Source: Oceanospirillaceae bacterium
GTDB taxonomy: Bacteria; Pseudomonadota; Gammaproteobacteria; Pseudomonadales; Balneatricaceae
Assembly (NCBI GenBank): GCA_013373085.1
Contig: JABXIM010000057.1
Span: 1 to 64,000 of the forward strand
Length of the DNA: 64,000 nt
Direction: 5' to 3'
Part shown: piece by piece, positions 8,658 through 17,383 of the stretch
Layout of the letters: each line of letters begins with the position of its first letter
Numbering within the stretch: the first letter of the stretch is position 1
Notes under the pieces: generated by a model
Databases searched by the model: none
The model's input: the letters and a program-made list of their open reading frames with translations, nothing else
Told to the model about the DNA's origin: nothing
Made by a program: the position numbers and the translations under genes

Positions 8658-9033
8658 ACTGGATCACCTGGTACTGACGGTACGGGAGATAGATCGTACC
8701 GTCAGTTTTTACGAAGGCTGCTTGGGGATGGAGAAGGTCGTGTTTGGCGACAATCGCGTTGCGCTGAACTTTGGTGGCGGCAAGATCAATCTGCATCAGG
8801 CCGGAAAGGAATTCGAGCCCAAGGCACTGCGGCCAACGCCGGGCTCCGCCGATCTGTGCTTCGTTACCGAGGAGCCTTTGGCTGAGGTCGACCTGCGCCT
8901 GCGGGAGCAAGGGATCGACATCATCGAAGGGCCGGTCAGGCGAACAGGCTCTGTAGGTCCCATTTTATCGGTTTATATCCGCGACCCGGATCTTAATCTG
9001 ATCGAAATAGCGAATAATATCGTCGAACGCTAA
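8650..9033 (+). CDS. VOC-family (glyoxalase/dioxygenase-like) protein
   Basis: A 127-residue single vicinal-oxygen-chelate domain protein. The first half has LDHLVLTVREIDRTVSFYEGCLGME, with the conserved first metal-ligand His; the second half ends in VYIRDPDLNLIEIANN, with the last metal-ligand Glu. It resembles small VOC proteins annotated as glyoxalase or virulence-like proteins, whose reactions are mostly unknown. GAGG lies inside the end of lysR, overlapped by 8 bp. A strong terminator-like hairpin sits in its own codons 8-21, listed separately. Confidence 0.87.
   Translation: MVKLDHLVLTVREIDRTVSFYEGCLGMEKVVFGDNRVALNFGGGKINLHQAGKEFEPKALRPTPGSADLCFVTEEPLAEVDLRLREQGIDIIEGPVRRTGSVGPILSVYIRDPDLNLIEIANNIVER
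8673..8710 (+). terminator. Terminator-like hairpin inside the 5' end of the VOC gene
   Basis: A perfect 12-bp inverted repeat (ACTGACGGTACG 8673-8684, CGTACCGTCAGT 8695-8706) with a ten-base loop, followed directly by TTTT. It has the form of an intrinsic terminator but lies in the coding sequence shortly after the start codon. It could act as an attenuator that ends lysR transcripts unless ribosomes on the VOC start keep it open. The function is inferred; the structure is directly visible. Confidence 0.65.
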
Positions 9034-9255
9034 CCGTTTTCTGTTGATAGTAATACGCGAAATGCCGCAAGTTAAAGCTTATTTGCAGCCTGCGTTTTAT
9101 TATTTTTTGTGCCGTACTCTTTATTGATTGCCCCTTCATATTTTAGAAACTCAGCCTTTCTGAAATGTTTATTGTTACCGCCCCACACCTCTTATTTAAT
9201 AAATACAAACAATATTAAAAAGGACCGGCCTTTCCGGTTCGCTAAGGGGGACGCA

Positions 9256-11862
9256 ATGACCGATTTGCACGAAGCCTTAAGGGATAACGTCCGGATGCTG
9301 GGCGACTGCCTGGGACAGACGATCGAGAGTCAGCTCGGCGAAGCCTTTCTCGCCAAGGTGGAGCATATTCGCAAGCTCGCCAAGGCCGGCCGGCAGGACG
9401 AATACAGCGAGCATAACCAACTGATCAGCGCCCTCGAAGACTTGAGCGAGGAGGAAGTGCTTCCGGTGGCACGGGCCTTTACCCAGTTCCTCAACCTCGC
9501 CAACATAGCGGAGGAGCACCACCGGGTGCGCCGCCATCTTGAAACGGTGGGCCAGGATACGCCGGAGTCGATCGGCCAGCTGTTTCGGCGCCTGCTCGAG
9601 CGCGGATTCAACGTGCAGCAGATCGTCGACAGCCTCGACGTTATGACGGTCGACCTGGTGCTGACCGCCCACCCGACCGAAGTGAACCGCCGCACCCTGA
9701 TCCAGAAGTTCGACGAGATTGCCGACTGCCTCAAGCGCCTTGATCGCGGCGAGAAGGTCGAGCACCGGCTGCGCGAACTGATCAGCCAGATCTGGCACAC
9801 CGACGAAATTCGCCAGCAGCGGCCGACGCCGGTGGACGAGGCCAAGTGGGGCTTCGCGGTGATCGAGAACTCGCTGTGGCAGGCGGTGCCGAAGTTCCTG
9901 CGCCAGCTCGACGAGCAGTTGCACGAGGTACTCGGTGTCTGCCTGCCGCTGGACTGCTGCCCGGTACGTTTCGCGTCCTGGATGGGCGGAGACCGCGACG
10001 GCAACCCCAACGTCACCGCGGCGGTGACCGCAGAGGTGCTGCTGCTGTCGCGCTGGCAGGCCGCCGACCTTTACTACCGTGACGTCGACCGGTTGCGGGC
10101 GGAGCTGTCAATGGGGCGCTGCAACAACGAGCTTCGCAGCCTGGTCGGCGACGCGGCGGAGCCCTACCGCGAGCTGCTGGGCGGGTTGCGGGAGGCGTTG
10201 GCCAGGACCAAGGCCTGGATCAAGGCGAAGCTGGATGGCGATACAGTACCGACGCAGGGGATCCTGCTGCACGAGGAGGAGCTGCTCGAACCGCTGTTGC
10301 TCTGCTACCGTTCCCTCAGCGACTGCGGCATGCAGACCATCGCCGAAGGGCTTCTTCAGGACCTGATCCGCCGCGTCGCTTGCTTCGGCATGACGCTGGT
10401 GCGGCTCGATATCCGTCAGAACGCCGACCGCCATCTGGAAGTGTTCGACGAACTTACCGAGTTCTACGGTCTCGGATGCTTCAGAAACTGGAGCGAGGAG
10501 CAGCGCTGCGACTACCTGCTCGCCGAGCTGCGCAGCCAGCGTCCGATGATACCGCGGCATTGGCAGCCGTCGCCATCGGTGCAGGAGGTGCTCGATACCT
10601 GCCGGGTGGTGGCCGGAGCCGAGGCCAACTCCCTTGGCAGCTACGTGATTTCGATGGCCAGCAACCCGTCCGACGTGCTCGCAGTGGTACTGTTACTGCA
10701 GGAGATGGGCATCCGCCACAATATGCGCGTGGTGCCGCTGTTCGAGACCCTAGACGATCTCGACGGCGCAGGCGACTGCATCGAGGCGCTGCTATCGGTC
10801 GACTGGTACCGCGATTACATCCAGGGGCACCAGGAGGTGATGATCGGCTACTCGGACTCCGCCAAGGATGCCGGCCAGCTGGCGGCGGCCTGGGGGCAGT
10901 TCAAGGCGCAGGAGGCGCTGACGGCGCTGTGCAATCGGCAAGGCGTGCGGCTGACGCTGTTCCATGGTCGCGGTGGCACCGTGGCCCGCGGTGGCGGTCC
11001 GAGCCACACCGCGATCCTGGCGCAGCCACCGGGGTCGGTGGAGCACAGTATGCGGGTGACCGAGCAGGGCGAGATGATTCGCTTCAAGTTCGGTATCCCG
11101 GAGATCGCGACACGGAACCTGGAGCTGTACGCCGGCGCGGTGCTGCAGGCCACGCTGGACCCGGCGTCGGGCCCGGAGCCCGAGTGGCGCGAACAGATGG
11201 AACAGATGGCGGCCGAAGGTATGCGCGAGTACCGTGCGGTGGTCCGGGGCAACGAATACTTTGTTCCCTATTTCCGCGCTTCAACGCCGGAGCTTGAGCT
11301 GGCCAAGCTGCCACTGGGGTCACGTCCGGCCAAACGCCGGGCCGAAGGCGGCATCGAGAGCCTGCGGGCGATACCCTGGATATTCGCCTGGACCCAGACC
11401 CGGTTGATGCTACCGGCCTGGCTGGGTTCCGACAACGCGCTGAATACGGCCATCGGCAAGGGACAGTTGCCGCTGCTGCATAGGATGTACCGTGACTGGC
11501 CGTTCTTTCATGCCACTATCGATTTGTTGGATATGGTATTGGCCAAAAGCGACTCGGATATCGCTGCCTATTACGACAGTCGACTGGTGTCGGAAGAGCT
11601 ACAGTTGCTTGGGTCCAGCCTGCGCGCTCGCCTGGACCGCACTGTCGGGCTGGTCAACGAGATTAAACAACAGCCCCGGTTGCTGACCGATAACCCGGTT
11701 ATCAGTCAGTCGATCGAGGTGCGAAACCCCTACATCGATCCGCTCCACTTCCTCCAGGCGGAACTGCTGCTGCGCGACAGGACCCAACCCGACAGTCGGT
11801 TGGAGCGGGCGCTGATGATAACGATGTCGGGCATTTCCGCCGGTATGCGTAATACCGGGTAG
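9256..11862 (+). CDS. ppc: Phosphoenolpyruvate carboxylase
   Basis: An 868-residue enzyme making oxaloacetate from PEP and bicarbonate to refill the TCA cycle. The two signature regions are intact: DLVLTAHPTEVNRRTL with the catalytic His, and FHGRGGTVARGGGPSHTAI with the glycine-arginine loop. GYSDSAKDAGQLAAAW and the C-terminal MRNTG are also typical. ATG 9256 is preceded by GGGGGA and matches the family start; an upstream in-frame ATG at 9109 would add 49 unrelated residues. The enzyme is usually allosteric (acetyl-CoA, aspartate). Its leader resembles that of the dehydrogenase gene that follows. Confidence 0.97.
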   Translation: MTDLHEALRDNVRMLGDCLGQTIESQLGEAFLAKVEHIRKLAKAGRQDEYSEHNQLISALEDLSEEEVLPVARAFTQFLNLANIAEEHHRVRRHLETVGQDTPESIGQLFRRLLERGFNVQQIVDSLDVMTVDLVLTAHPTEVNRRTLIQKFDEIADCLKRLDRGEKVEHRLRELISQIWHTDEIRQQRPTPVDEAKWGFAVIENSLWQAVPKFLRQLDEQLHEVLGVCLPLDCCPVRFASWMGGDRDGNPNVTAAVTAEVLLLSRWQAADLYYRDVDRLRAELSMGRCNNELRSLVGDAAEPYRELLGGLREALARTKAWIKAKLDGDTVPTQGILLHEEELLEPLLLCYRSLSDCGMQTIAEGLLQDLIRRVACFGMTLVRLDIRQNADRHLEVFDELTEFYGLGCFRNWSEEQRCDYLLAELRSQRPMIPRHWQPSPSVQEVLDTCRVVAGAEANSLGSYVISMASNPSDVLAVVLLLQEMGIRHNMRVVPLFETLDDLDGAGDCIEALLSVDWYRDYIQGHQEVMIGYSDSAKDAGQLAAAWGQFKAQEALTALCNRQGVRLTLFHGRGGTVARGGGPSHTAILAQPPGSVEHSMRVTEQGEMIRFKFGIPEIATRNLELYAGAVLQATLDPASGPEPEWREQMEQMAAEGMREYRAVVRGNEYFVPYFRASTPELELAKLPLGSRPAKRRAEGGIESLRAIPWIFAWTQTRLMLPAWLGSDNALNTAIGKGQLPLLHRMYRDWPFFHATIDLLDMVLAKSDSDIAAYYDSRLVSEELQLLGSSLRARLDRTVGLVNEIKQQPRLLTDNPVISQSIEVRNPYIDPLHFLQAELLLRDRTQPDSRLERALMITMSGISAGMRNTG

Positions 11863-11940
11863 GGGCAGCTGGACGTTTCAAGCCTTAGGTTTGTAGTTTC
11901 GCGGCTCTTATTAAATACATACGAACAATAGGAGATCTCT

Positions 11941-12900
11941 ATGGAAAACATCGTCTTTCTCGATCGTTGCACCTTTGGCCCAAGCGTCGAGTTGCATCGT
12001 CCCGGTTTCGCTCACGAATGGGGCCAGTATGACCGTACCGTCGCGTCCGAGGTCGCAGACCGCCTTGCCGGTGCCACCATTGCCATTACCAATAAAGTCC
12101 CCATCAGCGCTGAGACCCTGGCAGATTCCAGACTGGCGGGACTCAAAATGATCTCGGTCGCAGCGACCGGTTACGACGTGGTGGACGTCGCCGCCTGTCG
12201 TGATCGTGGCATCGCCGTCTACAACGTCAAGGGTTATGCGGTTAATACGGTGCCCGAGCATACTTTCGGTCTGATACTTGCGCTACGCAGGCAGTTGATC
12301 GGCTATCGCAATGATGTACTGGACGGACGGTGGCAGGCGAGTAAGAGCTTTTGTTTCTTCAGCCACGAGATCCGGGACTTGAGCGATTCCACTCTGGGCC
12401 TGATTGGCGCCGGTGCGATTGGACAGCGGGTAGGGGAGATAGCCAGGGCTTTCGGTATGAAGGTATTGATTGCCGCGCACAAGGGGATTGAGCCGCAGGC
12501 TGGCGAGACTGAGTTCAACCAGGTGCTTCAGGAGAGTGACGTCATCAGCCTGCACTGCCCGCTCAACGACGCGACCCGCAACCTTATATCGAGCGCTGAG
12601 TTTGAGCGCATGTGTCGTCGTCCCTTGATCATCAATACCGCCAGGGGAGGCATCGTCAATGAACCCGATCTGGTCGTTGCGCTGGAACAAGGCAAGATAT
12701 CCGGAATCGGATTCGACTGTCTGTCAGTCGAGCCGCCGGCGGACGATCACCCTCTGTTGCGTATAGCAGACCGGCCGGACGTGCTGATTACCCCCCACGT
12801 CAGTTGGTCCAGCCAGGAGGCCATGGCGACAGTATGGTCTGAAGTAATACAAAACATGCAGCGTTTTTTTGAGGGTGACAATACCAACCGTGTTAGCTGA
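11941..12900 (+). CDS. D-2-hydroxyacid dehydrogenase, glycerate dehydrogenase / hydroxypyruvate reductase type
   Basis: A 319-residue NAD(P)-dependent dehydrogenase. The nucleotide-binding motif is LGLIGAGAIGQRVGEIARAFGMKV, the catalytic Arg lies in INTARGGIVNEPDL, and the catalytic His is probably the one in ITPHVSWSS. The ending LSVEPP...HPLL matches HprA-type glycerate dehydrogenases. It interconverts hydroxypyruvate and D-glycerate. AGGAG precedes the ATG. It lies 78 bp after ppc in the same direction. The pairing of hydroxypyruvate reductase with PEP carboxylase recalls the serine cycle, but no other serine-cycle genes are here, so a housekeeping or glyoxylate-related role is as likely. 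Confidence 0.88.
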   Translation: MENIVFLDRCTFGPSVELHRPGFAHEWGQYDRTVASEVADRLAGATIAITNKVPISAETLADSRLAGLKMISVAATGYDVVDVAACRDRGIAVYNVKGYAVNTVPEHTFGLILALRRQLIGYRNDVLDGRWQASKSFCFFSHEIRDLSDSTLGLIGAGAIGQRVGEIARAFGMKVLIAAHKGIEPQAGETEFNQVLQESDVISLHCPLNDATRNLISSAEFERMCRRPLIINTARGGIVNEPDLVVALEQGKISGIGFDCLSVEPPADDHPLLRIADRPDVLITPHVSWSSQEAMATVWSEVIQNMQRFFEGDNTNRVS

Positions 12901-13025
12901 GACGGTGACGCTGAATAGGAAAGAATGCTCTTTCATTTAGAGATCTTGTCTGCATAGCCAATGGCGCGATTAGATCTCTGCATACCGTTCAGGTTGACAA
13001 TGAATTCGGTTAAGGAGGGTGCTTC

Positions 13026-13277
13026 ATGAACAGCTTTTATAAATCTTTCGACTATCGAGCCTGGCCCCGTGATTTTGACGTACGTAGCTCGGTTGCGGAA
13101 CAACAGGAGTTGATCAACGATATCTTTGCAAATATGATGCCGCCAAAAAAAGACCAATTCAAGGATGAAAAGTGCCGATGTTCCTTAACTCCGAACTTTG
13201 AGGCGCTACTTCGGTTGCGAGCCAAGGACGATGCTCATCGGTTGAATGGGGATATTTATACATTTAAACAAGAATAA
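13026..13277 (+). CDS. Small hypothetical protein, 83 residues
   Basis: I do not recognise this family. It is supported by a strong Shine-Dalgarno (TAAGGAGG) about 6 nt before the ATG and by lying in a stretch with no competing frame. The protein is charged and soluble, with no membrane helix or signal. It has one CRC pair (KDEKCRCSL) mid-sequence and a basic helix-like LLRLRAKDDAHRL near the end. It follows the glycerate dehydrogenase gene by 125 bp and could be in the same transcript. No function is proposed. Confidence 0.55.
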   Translation: MNSFYKSFDYRAWPRDFDVRSSVAEQQELINDIFANMMPPKKDQFKDEKCRCSLTPNFEALLRLRAKDDAHRLNGDIYTFKQE

Positions 13278-13545
13278 TCGTGTTTATAGCGTTGCTAAAA
13301 ATTTCTCTGTTTAAAAAACTGGCAGCGGGTGAAAAGTGGGCTGGGTAAAGGTGAACAAGCCGCCCGTTTCCCAATGGCGCTCTTCTGATATTCGAGCGTA
13401 TTTACCGGTAATATCCGGGTCGATATCAAACGTGCGTTCGGTAGGATTTATTATCCTAAATGTACTTTTTGTGTAAAGGCTGGTATGAAAAAAGTTCACG
13501 CAGGGGCCCACTGCACATTCGCAAGCAAGCCATCCGGATCCATGA

Positions 13546-13559
13546 TGAACCGCCCCGGC
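13546..13559. repeat. Possible solitary IS3-type terminal sequence
   Basis: TGAACCGCCCCGGC followed by TTT and CGGAG resembles the reverse complement of the right ends of the two IS3 remnants at 57066-57079 and 61053-61066, which read TGAACCGCCCCGGGTTT. No transposase sequence lies beside it. It may be a leftover end or a coincidence. Confidence 0.35.
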
Positions 13560-13560
13560 T

Positions 13561-13603
13561 TTACCGGAGCTTCCGAACCTTGAGAGGTTCGAGGCTCCGG
13601 TAA
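13561..13603. repeat. Long imperfect hairpin
   Basis: The left arm 13561-13580 (TTACCGGAGC...GAACCT) pairs with the right arm 13585-13603 (AGGTTCG...CTCCGGTAA) around a four-base loop, with about two mismatches over 19-20 bp. There is no T run long enough for a classical terminator on either strand. It could be a mobile-element end or a structured RNA element. Confidence 0.6.
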
Positions 13604-13800
13604 AAACCAGGGCGACGCACTCGCCGCTCCATCGACTTCGCCGACGGCCCTGATCGGCTTCGCGCGAGTGTCATAGTCCCCTCAAAATCTGCATCTCGTC
13701 GCGCATGATTGCCTGCCGACGGTTTGACGCATTCGGGGCCCGCCGCGGCTCATGCCAGGCTGGTGGGCGACCCTCTTTTTATGCGTCGGGGTCACGCCCG

Positions 13801-13858
13801 GAGCGCCGGCCGCCGGAGCGCCGGCCGCCGGAACGCCGGCCGCCGGAACGCCGGCCGG
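13801..13858. repeat. 15-bp GC-rich tandem repeat, about four copies
   Basis: The unit GAGCGCCGGCCGCCG occurs twice, then GAACGCCGGCCGCCG, then a partial fourth copy. The unit length is a multiple of three, so all frames stay open, giving spurious Arg- or Ala/Pro-rich open frames on both strands. No gene is inferred. Confidence 0.9.
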
Positions 13859-14226
13859 TTGTCTCGTTTCCCGCTCCAGATATTCGTCTACAGACGTCCA
13901 CTGGTGTCTGTGAGGCGTTATAAGAAGGGGCGAAAGCCTCTTTTTTTCGTTCCAGCCAGTCCGCGGAAATCCACCGACGGCCAGCCTTTTTGAGGCCAGC
14001 ATTGAGGCCAACCCGTCGGTTGGAACCGTCATTATTGTGGCAGTGAAAGCATTTTAGCGCCGCAAGAGGATTTGGCGCTGTGTGATGAAAAATGCCAACT
14101 AGCAGCGGCTGCCTGTTGTCCTCGATTCTGAGATCACGGCGTTCATACCCGCTGGGTTGATATCAGTCGCGAGGATGTGCCGGCGGCGGTGACGCCGGCG
14201 CTGTCAGGGGACCAGTCTGTTAATGA

Positions 14227-15393
14227 CTAGGATGCGCTACCGGTGCAGACGGCAGATGCCGGTCGGCCCCAGGTCAGAAGGGCACCGAGCGTCAAGATGC
14301 ACCCCAGCACCACTGCGGAGGCTGAGAGGATGTAGAAAATATTACCGCCGACGATATCGATCAGTGCAGCGATCAGGGCGGGCGCGATCGCCGAGGCGCC
14401 GGCTTGAACCAGGCTGATCCATTTTGCCAGCTGGGCACTGGGGTCGTTGGCGACGACTAGCGACATGTAGTATGTCAGCGCCAGCATCCAGCCGAGGTTC
14501 ATCAGGAACATGGCGACGGCGAGGCCTGTGGCACTCTGGACGACGTTGGCCAGCATGATCACCGACAGCAGCACGATCAGCGAGCCGATTACGATCATCA
14601 GGCCGCGGTTCAGGCGCCCGCCGAGGAGGCTCGGCAGGGCGGCGCCAGGCAGGCCGCCTAAGAAGCCGATGCCGAAGGCCCAGCCGATATCCATCGCCGA
14701 AATGCCCGCTTTTTCGCCGATGCCGTCGACAAAGCCCCAGATCGAATAGATCGACAGCTGCAGGAACAGCATGCCGAGCAGGGCAAAGAGGCCTACGACC
14801 CTGACGCCGCCGTGCAGCCGGGTATCGGTTTTGGCATCGTTAGCTTCGATGTGCTTCGGCAGCGCCAGGCTGCTGATACCGATCGCCACGAACCAAGCGG
14901 CGATGGAGAAGATCGCGACCTGGAAGCCGGACGATTCTGCAATTCCGGGCAATGTGCTGGCGAAAAGGCAGAAGGCGGCAGTCTGGACGAAAAGAAGCAG
15001 CCCGAAAGAACGGTCATAGCCCGGCAACTGGCCGAGGATGTAGATGGCATAGGCATAGAGCAGGCCGGCACCAACACCGGCGACGAAGCGAAAGCCCAGC
15101 AGTATGGTCTGTCCATCCGCGAAGGCGGTGAGGGCGTTGCCCAGCAGCGCTAGAAGCGCGGCCGCGATGCAGAAGCGCAAAGCTCCGACGCGGTTGGCGA
15201 GGTTCACGCCCATCAGGGTGCCGACGACGATGCCGGTCATTTCGGTTGAAATCAGCCAGCCCTGGGACTCGATGGCGATTTGGAAATGGTCGGCCAGCAG
15301 CCCTACCAGGATCGGTTGTACACCGATCGTGATGATCGAGGTGGCGGCCATGAAGATGAAAATTGCACGCAAAAGAGTGGTATTTGTAGTCAT
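14227..15393 (-). CDS. Major facilitator superfamily transporter
   Basis: A 388-residue integral membrane protein with about twelve hydrophobic helices, the length expected for MFS carriers. Its first half contains GWLISTEMTGIVVGTLMGVNLANRVGALRF, corresponding to the loop 2-3 region of MFS proteins, and LLGFRFVAGVGAGLLYAYAIYILG. It lies downstream of the amidohydrolase gene on the same strand with a 210-bp gap, so they may be one unit controlled by the TetR protein. It probably moves the amidohydrolase substrate or product; the direction is unknown. Confidence 0.85.
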   Translation of the reverse strand: MTTNTTLLRAIFIFMAATSIITIGVQPILVGLLADHFQIAIESQGWLISTEMTGIVVGTLMGVNLANRVGALRFCIAAALLALLGNALTAFADGQTILLGFRFVAGVGAGLLYAYAIYILGQLPGYDRSFGLLLFVQTAAFCLFASTLPGIAESSGFQVAIFSIAAWFVAIGISSLALPKHIEANDAKTDTRLHGGVRVVGLFALLGMLFLQLSIYSIWGFVDGIGEKAGISAMDIGWAFGIGFLGGLPGAALPSLLGGRLNRGLMIVIGSLIVLLSVIMLANVVQSATGLAVAMFLMNLGWMLALTYYMSLVVANDPSAQLAKWISLVQAGASAIAPALIAALIDIVGGNIFYILSASAVVLGCILTLGALLTWGRPASAVCTGSAS

Positions 15394-15603
15394 TATTCTG
15401 TCCTGACCTCGCGAGGAGGTGCATGCGCTTGTCAGTAACCGGGCGCCTGATGGATCTTACCCCACTGTGCGCCGCGATCGCTCCACTGGCCGAACCGGTA
15501 TCCCGCCCGTTCGGCACAATTCTCCGCGGACAGGCATAGCCTGCATGCAGAGCTTCGCCCGGATGCCTCCGTTGCACCCGGTTCGGGCTTATCTGTCCCG
15601 GTA

Positions 15604-17301
15604 TCAGGGATTGCAGTAGTCGTTGGCGTCGTGGGTCACGCGGCCGTTCATCATGGTGAAGCCAACTTCGGTCTTGCCGATCTCGTATCGGTCCTGTTCG
15701 AACAGATCACGCTCCATGATGATGATGTCGGCTTTCTTGCCCACAGTGATCGAGCCGACCTCGTGCTCCAAGCGAAGCTGGTAGGCGCCGTTGATGGTGT
15801 AGGCGGCGATCAACTGCGGGATGCTTAGCTTTTCGTTGATGTCCGGCATTACCGGAGAGTCCTGCTCGCCCGCCAACTGGCGGGTGTGCCCCGATTCTAT
15901 GTGCTCCACCGGGCGGTGCTGGCAGCGGCACTGGCAGGCCAGGCCGTCCATGCCGATGGACACGGTGGCGCCTTCCTCGATGAAGGTGCGGAACTTGTAC
16001 ATCGACGCCCAGCGGTCGTGGCCGTAGGACGCGCGTATCGCCTCGGAGTAGGCGTCGACGACGCCCCACTGCAGCTGGGTGTTGGCCATGACGCCGACGC
16101 GGCGGAAGCGCGGGATGTCGTCCGGGTGTGTCAAGAAGGCATGGGTGATGACGTGGCGGCGGTCGCGTGGTTCGTTGTGCGCGTTGGTGCGTTCGAAGAC
16201 GTCCAGCGCCAGGCGTACCGCGCCGTCCCCGACGGCGTGCACCATCACGTCGATATCATTGGCGTCGGCCTTGCGGATGTGTTTCTCGAACACCTCGGCC
16301 GGCATCACGGTGTGGCCGCAGGTATCGGGACGGTCGGCGTAGGGCTCGAGCAGGTAGGCGGTGTGGTTCATCTCGGTGCCGTCGAGCATCAGCTTGAGGT
16401 TCTGCGCCTTGACCAGCGGCGAGTCGTACTTCTCGCGCATCTCCTGCAGCGACGCGACCGGATCCTGGTCCTCGCCGTGGGAAACGAAACTGCCGACGAC
16501 GCGCAGGTTGAGACGGTCCTCGCGCTCCATCTGCTGCAGCGTTTCGAAGAGCAGCGACTGGTCGCCGCTCACGTCCCAGAAGCCGGCGTCAAACACCGTG
16601 GTGATTCCGGCCGCGGCCAGTTTGTCCTGCCAGGTTCCAATCGAACGCAGATAGAGTTCTATGCCCTTCGGCAGGTAGCCGGCCTCGCTGATGTTCTGCA
16701 TCAGCACGAAGTAGGCGGCGCCATCGACGACCACGCCGGTCGGTTCGCCTGTGACCGGGTCCTTCTCGAACCAGCTGGCCCCGTCCTCCACCGGCGGGGT
16801 ATCGCGGGTGATACCACCGACTTCAAGTGCCTTCGAGTTGACCCACATGGTGTGGTAGTCGGTGGACAGCAGGCACACCGGCTTGTCCGGGCAGATGGCG
16901 TCCAGGGTCTCCTTTCGCAGCAGTTCGGGCGGCATCAGCGGCTGGATCCAGCCCATCCCTGTAATGGCCTTTTCTTCTGGGTGCTCCTCGACGTAGCGTT
17001 TGAGCATCGCCAGCACCTCCTGCGGGTCCTCGTGATTGACGAACGCCTGGAAGGCAAAGGCGGTGGTGCAGAAGTGCCAGTGCGACTCGACGAAGCCGGG
17101 CAGTACCAGCTTGTCTTCGGCGTCGATGTATCGGGTTGCGTTGCCGGCGTGGGCCAACACGCCTTTTTCGTCGCCGACGTAGACAATGCGCTCGCCCTTG
17201 ATGGCGATGGTCCTGGCCCAGGGATGGTGGGGGTCGACGGTGTAAACGCGGGCGTTGCGAATAATGTAATCGGCCGGTTGCGGACTGTGCAGATGGGTCA
17301 T
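15604..17301 (-). CDS. Amidohydrolase family 3 protein (YtcJ-like)
   Basis: A 565-residue metal-dependent hydrolase. The N-terminal part has DYIIRNARVYTVDP and the metal-binding HxH motif in VLPGFVESHWHF; MVHAVGDGAVRLALD carries a further His, and the C-terminal part has GSITVGKKADIIIMERDLFE, the usual composite beta-sandwich end. The YtcJ group hydrolyses amide-like bonds, but substrates are mostly unknown. A short cysteine-rich stretch, LACQCRCQHRP (around residue 450), is unusual. It is transcribed away from the TetR gene; a palindromic operator lies about 85 bp upstream. Confidence 0.88.
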   Translation of the reverse strand: MTHLHSPQPADYIIRNARVYTVDPHHPWARTIAIKGERIVYVGDEKGVLAHAGNATRYIDAEDKLVLPGFVESHWHFCTTAFAFQAFVNHEDPQEVLAMLKRYVEEHPEEKAITGMGWIQPLMPPELLRKETLDAICPDKPVCLLSTDYHTMWVNSKALEVGGITRDTPPVEDGASWFEKDPVTGEPTGVVVDGAAYFVLMQNISEAGYLPKGIELYLRSIGTWQDKLAAAGITTVFDAGFWDVSGDQSLLFETLQQMEREDRLNLRVVGSFVSHGEDQDPVASLQEMREKYDSPLVKAQNLKLMLDGTEMNHTAYLLEPYADRPDTCGHTVMPAEVFEKHIRKADANDIDVMVHAVGDGAVRLALDVFERTNAHNEPRDRRHVITHAFLTHPDDIPRFRRVGVMANTQLQWGVVDAYSEAIRASYGHDRWASMYKFRTFIEEGATVSIGMDGLACQCRCQHRPVEHIESGHTRQLAGEQDSPVMPDINEKLSIPQLIAAYTINGAYQLRLEHEVGSITVGKKADIIIMERDLFEQDRYEIGKTEVGFTMMNGRVTHDANDYCNP

Positions 17302-17383
17302 GGGCGGTCTCTAATTGTTATCAACGGAGTGGCGTCCGTCGACTGCGCGGTTGGTTAGCTAGCCGCTAAGTCGTCGTTGGTAT

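Larger units (their letters stand above)
13278..14226. other. Non-coding interval with hairpin and 15-bp repeats
   Basis: No gene can be supported over about 950 bp. Several frames are open across the repeat tract only because its 15-bp unit keeps them open. Notable contents are a possible IS3-type end at 13546-13559, a long hairpin at 13561-13603 and a four-unit repeat at 13801-13858. The interval separates the ppc region from the MFS transporter gene on the other strand. Confidence 0.6.

Noticed and set aside
13801-13858. Short direct repeats as a CRISPR array
   Set aside because: The 15-bp units follow each other without spacers, so this is a simple tandem repeat.
15886-17358. A 490-codon open frame antisense to the first amidohydrolase
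   Set aside because: It is an opposite-strand shadow of a clearly conserved gene in GC-rich DNA and has no family features or ribosome binding site.
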